From: Clostridiales bacterium UBA1248
GTDB lineage: Bacteria > Bacillota > Clostridia > Oscillospirales > CAG-272
NCBI GenBank assembly: GCA_002308615.1
Contig: DBWC01000110.1
Span: forward strand, 350-19,431
Direction: 5' to 3'
Length of the DNA: 19,082 nt
Shown here: positions 1-7,833 of the stretch, in pieces
Layout of the letters: each line of letters opens with the position of its first letter
How positions within the stretch are numbered: position 1 is the first letter of the stretch
Position numbers and translations under genes: made by a program
Notes under the pieces: generated by a model
Databases searched by the model: none
What the model was told of the DNA's origin: nothing
The model's input: the letters and a program-made list of their open reading frames with translations, nothing else

Positions 1-21
1 AGGGAGTTTGTCTTCGCTCTG

Positions 22-46
22 AAAAGACCGCTTGCGCGGTCTTTTT
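22..46 (-). terminator. Intrinsic terminator of the GH3-oxidoreductase-isomerase operon
   Basis: A perfect 10-base-pair inverted repeat (22-31 pairs with 36-45) with a 4-base loop lies 17 bases downstream of the stop codon of the isomerase gene. The stem has a GACCGC core and outer A/T pairs, so each strand ends in a T run: four Ts on the minus strand and five on the plus strand. It is well placed to end the minus-strand operon. It could also act in both directions, because whatever lies to the left of the window is not visible. Confidence 0.8.
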
Positions 47-62
47 GCTTTGGTATATGATT

Positions 63-887
63 TTAAAGTCCGAGCGATTTCAGATACTGTCTGCTTATCT
101 TTGCTGCCTGCAGCGCGGGCATATCCTTTGACTCGTCCTGCTCCACTATCACGTATTCCGTGCCTGCGGATTCGGCGGCGGCGAGTATCGCGGGGAAATC
201 CTGCATACCCATGCCGAGCGGACGGAACATAAAGCCGTTATCCTCTTTGGAGCCGGGCTCTTTTGCCTTGCCGCTGTCGTCGATCAGCGCGTAGACGGGA
301 CCGGACGCAAGCTTTTTGCAGGTGAAATCCTTTAAGTGAAGCGTGTGCATCCGTCCTGCGTGAGCCTCGATGAACGCGGCGGGATCGACGCCCGCGTATC
401 TTGCCCAGCACGTATCCACCTCGCCCTCGATTTCGGGCAGAGCCTTGTAGATCTTTTCGAGTATGAATTCGCCGTCAAGATAGTTGAACTCAAAATCGTG
501 GTTGTGATACGTCAGCTGTATGCCGTTTTTTGATAACAGCTCGCCAACGGCTTTGAACTTTTCTATCGTTTTATCAAACTTTCCCATCTGATAGTTTTCA
601 ATGCCGTACCACGGTATCGCTGCGTATTTTACGCCGAGAGTTTTTATGTAGTCAACGGCTTCCTGTCCTTTTTCGATGAAAAGATCGGGTCCCTGATGGA
701 CGGAGGGGCAAATAAGTCCTATCTCGTCAAGCAGCGCTTTTACTTCATCCGCGCTTCTGCCGTAATATCCGGCAAACTCAACGTAATCGTAGCCCATTTC
801 CTTAACGGCTCTGAGAGTGCCCTCAAAATCCTTATCCATATCATATCTGACTGAATAAAGCTGCAGACCTACTTTGAATTTTTTCAT
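63..887 (-). CDS. Sugar phosphate isomerase/epimerase family protein (xylose isomerase-like TIM barrel)
   Basis: This 274-residue protein has the usual length and motifs of the single-domain cytoplasmic TIM-barrel family (IolE/IolI and AP-endonuclease-2 superfamily). Visible landmarks are the N-terminal strand KVGLQLYSVR, the YHNHDFEF motif near residue 130, EGEVDTCWARYAGVDP near 155-170, HLKDF near 185, and EQDES near the C terminus. His, Glu and Asp residues at these places normally bind a divalent metal. Family members isomerise, epimerise or cleave sugars, and the exact substrate cannot be read from sequence. The gene starts 12 bases after the oxidoreductase stop and has a GAGGGGAC ribosome binding site, so the two are co-transcribed. 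Pairing with a Gfo/Idh/MocA enzyme is common and suggests action on a keto-sugar. There is no signal peptide. Confidence 0.9.
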   Translation of the reverse strand: MKKFKVGLQLYSVRYDMDKDFEGTLRAVKEMGYDYVEFAGYYGRSADEVKALLDEIGLICPSVHQGPDLFIEKGQEAVDYIKTLGVKYAAIPWYGIENYQMGKFDKTIEKFKAVGELLSKNGIQLTYHNHDFEFNYLDGEFILEKIYKALPEIEGEVDTCWARYAGVDPAAFIEAHAGRMHTLHLKDFTCKKLASGPVYALIDDSGKAKEPGSKEDNGFMFRPLGMGMQDFPAILAAAESAGTEYVIVEQDESKDMPALQAAKISRQYLKSLGL

Positions 888-899
888 TGCCGTCCCCTC

Positions 900-2081
900 T
901 TATATTTCCGGTATCTGTATTTCTATTTCTTTTCCGGCTTTCGCGGATCTTACGATACCGTCGATTATCGCCTGGTTGTATATGATCTGAGACGTCGGAA
1001 CGGGAGCCTTGCCGCCGGTCTTTACGGCGTCTAAGAACGAGCGGATCTTGTGGTAGAATTCGCCCTCACGCGTGTTGGCAAGCATCGGAACGGTGGTAGT
1101 TACGCCGACGCTCGTGCCTGCAACGTCGTGATAAATAGTCATCGGGCCGCCTATAGAGCCGTTCCAGCATTCCGTTGACGGTATACGCAGGGAGGCTTTA
1201 GTTCCCATTATTATCGTATCGCCCGACGTGTCGAGGTTCATAGCCCACGCTATACGGAAATCGAGTATCACGCCGCCTTCAAGACGAATAAGGCCCGCGG
1301 CAAAATCGTCAACGCCGAACAGCTCGGTGTAATTTTCCGGTTTATTTTCGGCTTTCCAGTAGCCGGCGCTCTTGCCGAAGAAATCGGAGGTGTAGCCGGT
1401 TACGGTAAGGGGCTTCGGATAGCCTATGGCGTTTAGCACCATATCGAGCGAATAACAGCCTATGTCGCCCATCGCGCCGATACCCGCGGTGTCCTTTTCA
1501 ATGAACGTCGTGCCGAACGGCGTCGGTATGCCTCTTCTTCTGCCGCCGCCGGTCTGTATGTAGTAAACGCGTCCGAGCTCGCCCGATTCGACGATCTTTT
1601 TGACCATCTGCATATTCGGATTGAATCTCGGCTGGAAGCCCACGGAAATTATCTTTCCGCTCTTTTTCTCCGCTCTCATTACCTCGACCGCCTCGTCGAG
1701 CGTCACGGTGAACGGCTTTTCAAGCAGTACGTTGACGCCGTGCTCGAGCGCGTCTATCGCGCAGGGAGCGTGCTGTCTGTTGTAGGTGCAGATGGATACC
1801 GCGTCAAGCTCTTTTTCGTTTTCGAGCATCTCGTGTCCGCTGTTGTAGCAGCGCGCCTCGGGATAGCCCCACGCGGTCATAAAGTTTTTAGCCTTGCCGG
1901 GTATAAGGTCCGCCGCCGCGACGATCTCAACGTCGGGCATTTTCTTATACTCTTCCATATGAGCGCCGGCTATCCAGCCCGTGCCTATGATACCTACCTT
2001 GAGTTTCTTTGACGTATCGATCTTTTTCTCACTGTGATCTTCCTTGAAAGCGTCAAGACTCGTTTCCGTTTTTTCCGCCAT
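900..2081 (-). CDS. Gfo/Idh/MocA family NAD(P)-dependent oxidoreductase
   Basis: This 393-residue cytoplasmic dehydrogenase oxidises or reduces a sugar or polyol hydroxyl with NAD(P). The Rossmann fold begins at residue 28 with GIIGTGWIAG (30-39), and the family EKP motif with its catalytic Lys lies at 121-123. The second catalytic region reads GDIGCYSLD (205-213). Tyr stands where many members have His, as in the DLGVY-type dihydrodiol dehydrogenase and glucose-fructose oxidoreductase groups, so this need not mean loss of activity. Residues 1-27 form a charged extension before the fold. The chosen ATG has a GGAG site about 11 bases upstream, which supports it, although the extension is unusual. 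The gene sits between the GH3 lipoprotein (78-base gap) and the isomerase (12-base gap). Substrate is unknown; a glucoside or free hexose released by the GH3 enzyme is a reasonable guess. Confidence 0.92.
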   Translation of the reverse strand: MAEKTETSLDAFKEDHSEKKIDTSKKLKVGIIGTGWIAGAHMEEYKKMPDVEIVAAADLIPGKAKNFMTAWGYPEARCYNSGHEMLENEKELDAVSICTYNRQHAPCAIDALEHGVNVLLEKPFTVTLDEAVEVMRAEKKSGKIISVGFQPRFNPNMQMVKKIVESGELGRVYYIQTGGGRRRGIPTPFGTTFIEKDTAGIGAMGDIGCYSLDMVLNAIGYPKPLTVTGYTSDFFGKSAGYWKAENKPENYTELFGVDDFAAGLIRLEGGVILDFRIAWAMNLDTSGDTIIMGTKASLRIPSTECWNGSIGGPMTIYHDVAGTSVGVTTTVPMLANTREGEFYHKIRSFLDAVKTGGKAPVPTSQIIYNQAIIDGIVRSAKAGKEIEIQIPEI

Positions 2082-2107
2082 TTTCTTTAAATCTCCTTTT
2101 TATTATT

Positions 2108-2125
2108 CAGACATCGCCGTGTCTG
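2108..2125 (-). other. Hairpin in the GH3-oxidoreductase intergenic gap
   Basis: A 6-base-pair perfect inverted repeat (2108-2113 with 2120-2125, CAGACA/TGTCTG) with a 6-base loop lies in the 78-base gap between the GH3 and oxidoreductase genes. On the minus strand it is followed by an A-rich run, not a T run, so it is not a convincing terminator. It could protect the 3' end of the GH3 message or be a protein-binding site. A related ATACAGACA sequence occurs in the GH3 leader. Confidence 0.35.
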
Positions 2126-2159
2126 TATTTTATTTTGTTATATGATGTGAGGTAAGGCT

Positions 2160-5100
2160 TTAACCGTAGATTTCCGCCTCGTAGATACTGAACCAGTTTT
2201 CACCCTCGCGTATAAAGCGCACGTATCTTGCGTCGATATCAAGATCTTTGAGTTTTACGAATACCTCGCCCGAGCCGAATGAAGCAAGCGTTGTGAAGTT
2301 CTCGTTATCGTTGCTGTATTCAACGCGGTACGGCACCCACGCGGCTTCAAGATAAAGCATCATACCTTTTATGTGCTTTACCTCCTGCAAATCGACGCAA
2401 AGCCATGATTCGCCGTTCGGAAGCGATCCCCAGCGCGTTGTAAGATTTCCGTCAACGGCGTTGGATGCGACGAGACCGCCTTCGACCGAGGCTGATTTTA
2501 CGCGTTTATTCAGCGCTAAATTCTCGTATTCCTTGAATTCTTCTTTTTTGTCATCCGCGGAAGCGGGAAATACCCTGACGTTTGTCAAAACTGCCGCCGC
2601 GGCGGGTTCGGCTTTTATATAACGCGCGCTGACGCCGTGCAGATTAACAATGGCAAAATCAAGGCCGTCGATAATATAGACGTCATAGCGTTTAAAATTC
2701 TTGTCCTCGCCCGCAAAGCTTACCGTGAAAGGCGTGCTGAGATTCTCCCAGTATAGATATATATCTCCTACTTCTTTTTCTTCTTTCAGATCTATTATAT
2801 ACGCTTTTCCGCTCTTTTCGGCGTTCTCTGTCAAAGCTATTGCTTCATCGTCGCTTCTTTCCGCCATGACTTTATATTCGGATTTAATAATGTGCGCCGG
2901 CTCGGGCGACGGTACGCAGCGGTTTTCTACGTCGTATACGACGCGCAGCTCTTTTATCTCAACGCCCGCTTCCGCGCGCATATCAGCGGCGGACGACGCG
3001 GCGTAAAACTTATATTCACCTTTGTCTATTATGTAACGGCTGTTTGCCGTGTCATAGCTGTAAAGATCGTCCGCGGTTATTATTATCGAAAGCGTTTCGG
3101 ATTCGCCCGGCTGAAGCAGTTTTGTTTTTGCAAAGCCGCAAAGCTCGTATTTCGGCTGCTCAAGCGTCGTTTCCGGTTTTGAAACGTAGATCTGCGCCGT
3201 TTCTCTGCCGGCGGTTTTGCCTTTGTTCGTTACCGTAACCGTCGCCGTGAACGTGCCGTCTTTGTTTTCTATGACCGAAAAATCCGAATAATCGAATTCC
3301 GTATACGATAAACCGTAGCCGAAAGGATACGCGACGTCAACGTCAAACGTATTGTAATATCTGTAACCGACGTAAATATCTTCGTAATAGACGACTTTGC
3401 CGGGATTGCCGGGGAAATAGAGGTGCGCCGGTGTGTCGCTGTATGACAGAGGCCAGCTCATCGTCGTTTTGGCGCTCGGATTTACCTCGCCGGAAAGCAC
3501 CTTTGCAACCGCGTTGCCCGTGTTCTGTCCGGGATAACCGATGAAGATTATCGCGTCGACGAAATCGCGCCACGAGGCGACCTCTATCGGAGAGCCCGTG
3601 TTTATAAGCGCCGTTACGGTCTTGCCCTTTGCGTGAAAAGCGTCGGATACGCGCTTTACCATATCGAATTCCGTATCGTTTAAAAGATAATCACCTTTTG
3701 ACGGGCTGTTGTCCGCACCTTCCGAAGTGGTTCTTGATATAACTATTACCGCCGCGTCCGCGCCGTCCGCGCACTGCTTTGCGTATTCCTCGGTAACGGC
3801 TTTATCTTTTGATTCGTCCGTTTTTGAGTGTTCTTCCGCGCGGCGGAAAACGTTGTTTTTCTCGTCGTACACGGAAAGATTCGCGTTGTTTGAAATGCCC
3901 TTTGCTATCGTTACGGATTTTTTCGGTGTGACGCCGCCGGAGCCGTAGCCGCCGAATATCGTTTTGAACGCGCCGTTGCCGAACAGCGCTATGCTCGTGC
4001 TGTTTTTGTACGGCAGAGTGCTGTTATCGTTTTTAAGAAGCACTAACGTGTCCGTCGCCGCATCCTCGGCTGTTTTTCCGTTGGCGGTATAATTCACCTT
4101 CGTGTTCATCTCAAGTTCTTTGAACGTAGGCGACTGCGTAACGGTATATAAAATATGCTCACAGCACTTATCAAGGGCTTCTTTATCTACTCTTCCGCTC
4201 TTTATACCGGCAAGCATGTTTTTTGCGTCGTCTTTATCGCCGGGCATTTTAAGGTCGTTCTGCGCGTTGACTTTGTCCTCGATCGCGCCCGCCGCGCCCC
4301 AGTCCGACATTACCGTGCCCTTGTAGCCCCATTCGTCGCGCAGGATGCCCGTGAGGAGATCTTTGTTTATTGAAGCATACGCGCCGTTCAACTGATTGTA
4401 CGACGACATTATCGACCACGGGGACGAATTTTTGACCGTTAACTGGAACGGTTTTAAGTATATTTCGCGCAGCGCTCTTTCCGTTACGGCGGAGCTCTCC
4501 GAGCCTCTGTTCGTCTCCTGCTCGTTGCCCGCGAAATGCTTCAGACACGCGCCGGCGCCCGCCGCCTGCATGCCGTTTACGTATGCCGACGCGGAAAACG
4601 CGGTGAGAAGCGGGTCTTCCGAGCAGTATTCGAAGTTGCGCCCGCCCAGCACGTTTTTCTGTATGTTCATACCGGGACCGAGGACTATATCTATGCCGAG
4701 CGCAAGCGAATCTCTGCCTATCGCGCCGCCTACGCCGTATATAAGATCGCCGTCCCACGATGAGGTCAAATTCATGATCGACGGATACCATACCGCCGTA
4801 CCGTACCTGACGCCCGCTGGGCCGTCGTTTACGGTAACGGACGGTATGCCGAGGCGTTCTATCTCATACGTTCCGCCGGACGCGCCGGTCTTTTTGGGAT
4901 TGCCCGTACCGGCAACGAGGTGCGCTTTTTCGTCGTCCGTCATCTCCGCAACGACGAGGGGTATCGAGTCCTCCGTAAGCTGTATGAGCCCGTCCTTTGT
5001 TTTAAGGTATGCGGAGCCGTAAACGTTTCCGTCTTCATCTTCAAAATTTACCGTAACGTCAATAACGCCGCCTTTCGCGGGCGAATCGAGCTCTGCCGTA

Positions 5101-5438
5101 CCGGTTTTTCCGAACAGTCCGTCGGCTATGCCTCCGTCGTCGGATAAAGCGGTGACGCTGATCTTTCCGTTAAGATCGGCGGGCTCCGTTTTAAGCTCGT
5201 ATGAAATACTGATCTTATCAGATACGGTAAAAGCCGTGATCTTAATATCAGCTGTTTTTGCTTCGGTTTCATAAGGCTCCGTTTCGGCGCCGGTTTCCTT
5301 TGCGGTTTCATCTCCGTTAGTTTCGGCAACGTCTGACGTCGTGTCGACGGGTGCAGGCGTACAGCCGATGACGACAGGCAGTAAAAGCGCCGTAAGACAA
5401 ATAAGCGATATATATTTGATTATATTTTTATTACTCAT
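2160..5438 (-). CDS. Surface-anchored glycoside hydrolase family 3 lipoprotein (beta-glucosidase-like) with discoidin-like C terminus
   Basis: This 1092-residue exported glycosidase has a lipoprotein signal peptide ending in VIGC (Cys26), followed by a Thr/Glu-rich linker to about 62 and an Ig-like beta region at about 63-160. The GH3 barrel follows: VNDGPAG (203-209), GRNFEYCSEDP (266-276), KHFAGNEQE (300-308) and VMSDWGA (376-382), where Asp379 is the predicted nucleophile. The alpha/beta sandwich domain carries TSEGAD (571-576), with Glu573 a candidate acid/base. A fibronectin-III-like domain starts after PFGYGLSY (705-712). Residues of about 845-960 look like a divergent discoidin (F5/8 type C) domain, and 972-1092 a clearer one (NLALNK, NAVDGN, RWGS), probably carbohydrate binding. 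It likely removes terminal beta-linked sugars at the cell surface. It is first in its operon and has an AAAGGAGG ribosome binding site. Substrate is not determinable: beta-glucoside, xyloside or glucosaminide are all possible. Confidence 0.93.
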   Translation of the reverse strand: MSNKNIIKYISLICLTALLLPVVIGCTPAPVDTTSDVAETNGDETAKETGAETEPYETEAKTADIKITAFTVSDKISISYELKTEPADLNGKISVTALSDDGGIADGLFGKTGTAELDSPAKGGVIDVTVNFEDEDGNVYGSAYLKTKDGLIQLTEDSIPLVVAEMTDDEKAHLVAGTGNPKKTGASGGTYEIERLGIPSVTVNDGPAGVRYGTAVWYPSIMNLTSSWDGDLIYGVGGAIGRDSLALGIDIVLGPGMNIQKNVLGGRNFEYCSEDPLLTAFSASAYVNGMQAAGAGACLKHFAGNEQETNRGSESSAVTERALREIYLKPFQLTVKNSSPWSIMSSYNQLNGAYASINKDLLTGILRDEWGYKGTVMSDWGAAGAIEDKVNAQNDLKMPGDKDDAKNMLAGIKSGRVDKEALDKCCEHILYTVTQSPTFKELEMNTKVNYTANGKTAEDAATDTLVLLKNDNSTLPYKNSTSIALFGNGAFKTIFGGYGSGGVTPKKSVTIAKGISNNANLSVYDEKNNVFRRAEEHSKTDESKDKAVTEEYAKQCADGADAAVIVISRTTSEGADNSPSKGDYLLNDTEFDMVKRVSDAFHAKGKTVTALINTGSPIEVASWRDFVDAIIFIGYPGQNTGNAVAKVLSGEVNPSAKTTMSWPLSYSDTPAHLYFPGNPGKVVYYEDIYVGYRYYNTFDVDVAYPFGYGLSYTEFDYSDFSVIENKDGTFTATVTVTNKGKTAGRETAQIYVSKPETTLEQPKYELCGFAKTKLLQPGESETLSIIITADDLYSYDTANSRYIIDKGEYKFYAASSAADMRAEAGVEIKELRVVYDVENRCVPSPEPAHIIKSEYKVMAERSDDEAIALTENAEKSGKAYIIDLKEEKEVGDIYLYWENLSTPFTVSFAGEDKNFKRYDVYIIDGLDFAIVNLHGVSARYIKAEPAAAAVLTNVRVFPASADDKKEEFKEYENLALNKRVKSASVEGGLVASNAVDGNLTTRWGSLPNGESWLCVDLQEVKHIKGMMLYLEAAWVPYRVEYSNDNENFTTLASFGSGEVFVKLKDLDIDARYVRFIREGENWFSIYEAEIYG

Positions 5439-5517
5439 GATAAACCTCCTTTTATATACTGTCTGTATAATACTTTACAACTGTTTTTTTGATAATGCAA
5501 TACTGATATTGTGAAAA

Positions 5518-5546
5518 ATTATAAAAGCGGTATATTTAAGAGATAA
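5518..5546 (-). promoter_or_regulatory. Tentative promoter for the GH3 operon
   Basis: A perfect TATAAT on the minus strand (5518-5523) with a weak TTATCT 17 bases upstream (5541-5546) lies about 80 bases before the GH3 start and would give a leader of roughly 70 bases. The -35 match is poor (3 of 6) and it abuts the EF-G terminator. A TTGCAT further downstream is an alternative -35 without a good -10. The ATAC-TGTCT-GTAT inverted repeat at 5457-5469, just upstream of the ribosome binding site, could be an operator. Confidence 0.35.
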
Positions 5547-5573
5547 TTAAAAAGGGGCTTGAAAGCCCCTTTT
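5545..5573 (-). terminator. Intrinsic terminator of the EF-G-like gene
   Basis: A perfect 11-base-pair inverted repeat (5550-5560 with 5563-5573) with a GGGGC/GCCCC core is followed on the minus strand by TTTTTAATTAT. It lies 12 bases past the EF-G-like stop codon, a textbook Rho-independent terminator separating that gene from the GH3 operon. The plus strand also ends in four Ts, but no plus-strand gene is nearby. Confidence 0.9.
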
Positions 5574-5584
5574 CGTTAAACATC

Positions 5585-7651
5585 TTACTGTTCCGCTTCT
5601 TTGGCAGCCTGCGCTTCTTTTATGATCTTGTCGGCGTTTGCCGCGGGAACTTCTTCATAGCGGACAAATTCTATGGTGTATTTGCCTCTGCCGGAAGTCA
5701 TGGCGCGGAGGACCGTCGGATAATCTGCGACCTCGGAGAACGGGATCTCGGCTTCAACAGTCTGATAACCCTTTTTCGCCGCGTCGTTAATACCCATGAC
5801 TCTGCCGCGTTTCTTTGTTATCGTACCCATAACGTCGCCTATATAATCGCCGGGAACGGTGACCTTCATATCGCCTATCGGTTCAAGTATGATAGGACCG
5901 GCCTTGACCATACCTTCTTTGTAAGCAAGTCTTGCGGCGAGCTTGAACGACATTTCGGAGGAGTCGACCTCGTGATACGAACCGTCGTACAGATCGGCTT
6001 TGAGACCTACCATCGGGAATCCGGCTAAAACGCCTTCCTGCATAGCTTCCTCAAGTCCCTTGATAACGGCGGGATGGAAGTTTTTCGGAACGGAGCCGCC
6101 CACGCAGGATTCGGTGAATTCAAGTCCGTTTTCGCCCGGAGCGAATCTGATCTTGACGTCGCCGTACTGGCCGTGACCGCCGGACTGTTTCTTATGTTTG
6201 CCCTGAACGTCGGAGCGTCCTCTGATCGCTTCCTTATAAGCTATCTTCGGAGCGGAGGTATCGACTGATACGCCGTATCTCGTTTTCAGCTTGGAGAGCG
6301 TTACGTCGGCGTGGATATCGCCGGACGCGGTGAGAACGAACTGCTTTGTATCGGGGTTATTCTCGAAGCGGAGCGTGAGGTCTTCCTCGCAAAGCTTCTG
6401 GATGCCCTGAGAGATCTTTTCCTCGTCGCCTCTCGCCTTCGGGGACAGAGCTATTCTCATGTTGGGCGCGTCAGCTGAGATCTTTGCGTACGGCAGAGCG
6501 TTTGCGTCCGCTGAGAACGTGTCGTTAGTGTTTACGTTTGCGAGCTTTGTGGTAACGCCGAGATCGCCGAAGCCTATCTCGTCAACCTCTTTCATATCCT
6601 TGCCACATACGGTGTAGATATGACCGAATTTCTCACTTGTTCCCTTTTCACCGTTCTTTAACGCGGTATCCTTTTTAAGCGTGCCGGTCATTACGCGGAA
6701 GAACGACATCTTACCTACGAACGGGTCGGCTATCGTCTTGAATATGAATATGGAAACGGGAGCGTCCGCTGAAAGCGTTACGGGTTTTGTTTCTCCGTTC
6801 TCCTCTACGACCTTGTCCTTATTCGCGACCTCGGGCGAGGGGAAATAATCGGAGATGTGGTCAAGCAGAACGTCAACGCACCACATATTGGTGGCTGAGC
6901 CGCAGATCACCGGTACTATATCGCCGCTGTTGAAGCCGATATGTATCGCCTCGACCGCTTCTTCTCTTGTGACTTCCTCTTCCATAAGTACCTTTTCCAT
7001 AAGCTCTTCGCTTGTGACGGCTATGGATTCAAGAAGCTCGGATCTGTATTTGTTGGCGGTATCCATAAACGACGCGGGTATCTCCGCCTCAACGTGCTTG
7101 CCGTCCTTATAGACGTACTCGCGCATATCGATAAGATCGAGGAAGCCTATGACCTTCTCGCCCTCTATCATGGGGATAACGACCGGACATACGGTGGGAC
7201 CGAATTTCTCGCGCAGATCGTCGAATACGCGCTCGAATTTCGCTTCGCCGTCGTCAAAACGGTTTATGAAGAACGCCTTCGGGATGCCGCGTTCTACCGC
7301 GCGCTCCCAGGCAAGTTCCGTACCGACGTCCGCGCCGGATCTGCCGTCAACTACGATAACGGCGCTGTCCGCAACGCGGATACCCTCGGCGGCTTCTCCG
7401 TAGAAATCAAGATACCCGGGGGTGTCTATGATATTGATCTTTGTATTTTTCCAGTCGATAGGAGCAATAGCCGCAGATATAGAAAAACCGCGCTTTATCT
7501 CCTCCTTATCGTAATCAAGAGTGGTGTTTCCCTCCGTGATCTTTCCGAAGCGGGAAATCGCTTTTGTCAGATAAAGCATAGCCTCGGCAAGAGTGGTCTT
7601 ACCGTGACCGCTGTGTCCGCAGAGACATACGTTGCGGATTGATTTTGCCAT
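5585..7651 (-). CDS. Elongation factor G-like paralogue (EF-G2-type translational GTPase)
   Basis: This 688-residue cytoplasmic GTPase has the domain plan of EF-G: G domain (about 1-270), domain II (about 295-380), domain III, and domains IV and V with the GGHGQYGDV motif characteristic of EF-G domain IV. The G motifs deviate from housekeeping EF-G. G1 is GHSGHGKT (12-19), G2 is RGFSI (54-58), G3 is DTPGY (76-80) with Tyr in place of the catalytic His, and G4 is NRFD (130-133) in place of NKMD. These fit the secondary EF-G-like group found beside a normal fusA in many bacteria, whose role is poorly settled. It is not a Tet(M)-type ribosome protection protein as far as I can judge from G1 and domain IV. 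The gene stands alone, with its own promoter, an AAGGAG ribosome binding site and a strong terminator. Confidence 0.88.
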   Translation of the reverse strand: MAKSIRNVCLCGHSGHGKTTLAEAMLYLTKAISRFGKITEGNTTLDYDKEEIKRGFSISAAIAPIDWKNTKINIIDTPGYLDFYGEAAEGIRVADSAVIVVDGRSGADVGTELAWERAVERGIPKAFFINRFDDGEAKFERVFDDLREKFGPTVCPVVIPMIEGEKVIGFLDLIDMREYVYKDGKHVEAEIPASFMDTANKYRSELLESIAVTSEELMEKVLMEEEVTREEAVEAIHIGFNSGDIVPVICGSATNMWCVDVLLDHISDYFPSPEVANKDKVVEENGETKPVTLSADAPVSIFIFKTIADPFVGKMSFFRVMTGTLKKDTALKNGEKGTSEKFGHIYTVCGKDMKEVDEIGFGDLGVTTKLANVNTNDTFSADANALPYAKISADAPNMRIALSPKARGDEEKISQGIQKLCEEDLTLRFENNPDTKQFVLTASGDIHADVTLSKLKTRYGVSVDTSAPKIAYKEAIRGRSDVQGKHKKQSGGHGQYGDVKIRFAPGENGLEFTESCVGGSVPKNFHPAVIKGLEEAMQEGVLAGFPMVGLKADLYDGSYHEVDSSEMSFKLAARLAYKEGMVKAGPIILEPIGDMKVTVPGDYIGDVMGTITKKRGRVMGINDAAKKGYQTVEAEIPFSEVADYPTVLRAMTSGRGKYTIEFVRYEEVPAANADKIIKEAQAAKEAEQ

Positions 7652-7698
7652 AGTGAACTCCTTATATTTTAATAATCTTGTCGTAACACAACGTAAAT

Positions 7699-7727
7699 AT
7701 TATACACTATACAGTTATTTTAATCAA
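7699..7727 (-). promoter_or_regulatory. Sigma-A-type promoter of the EF-G-like gene
   Basis: On the minus strand a TTGATT -35 element (7722-7727) is separated by exactly 17 bases from a perfect TATAAT -10 element (7699-7704). It sits 47 bases upstream of the EF-G-like start codon, so the leader should be about 40 bases and includes the AAGGAG ribosome binding site. This is the best promoter match in the window and marks the EF-G-like gene as separately transcribed from the large upstream operon. Confidence 0.8.
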
Positions 7728-7833
7728 GAGCTTTTTTCATTTTTCCTTATTTTGATTTGTAAAATTTAATCAACTATTTTTGTGCAATATATACAATAAT
7801 AATGCACATTTTATGACGCCGCGTAAAAAACGT

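Noticed and set aside
900..2081. Loss of activity in the oxidoreductase because Tyr replaces the usual His in the GDxGxHxxD-type motif
   Set aside because: Tyr at this place occurs in active members of the family, and the EKP lysine is kept.
2108..2125. Hairpin as an intrinsic terminator after the GH3 gene
   Set aside because: The stem is only 6 base pairs and is followed on the minus strand by an A-rich run, not Ts. On the plus strand T-rich sequence follows, but there is no plus-strand gene to end.
6941..7642. Plus-strand open frame of 233 codons opposite the EF-G-like gene
   Set aside because: It lies wholly inside a strongly conserved gene on the other strand and its translation shows no recognisable family. 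The same applies to the plus-strand frames at 12266-12895, 4396-5022, 17016-17717 and 11583-12134.
5585..7651. EF-G-like gene as a Tet(M)/Tet(O)-type tetracycline resistance protein
   Set aside because: G-domain motifs and length fit the secondary EF-G group better, and there is no mobile-element context.
7728..7833. Small gene or terminator between the BMP lipoprotein stop and the EF-G promoter
   Set aside because: The AT-rich stretch has an imperfect TTGATT/AATCAA inverted repeat (7752-7757 with 7768-7773) and a short ACGC/GCGT repeat, but no T run follows either one and no open frame with a ribosome binding site is evident.
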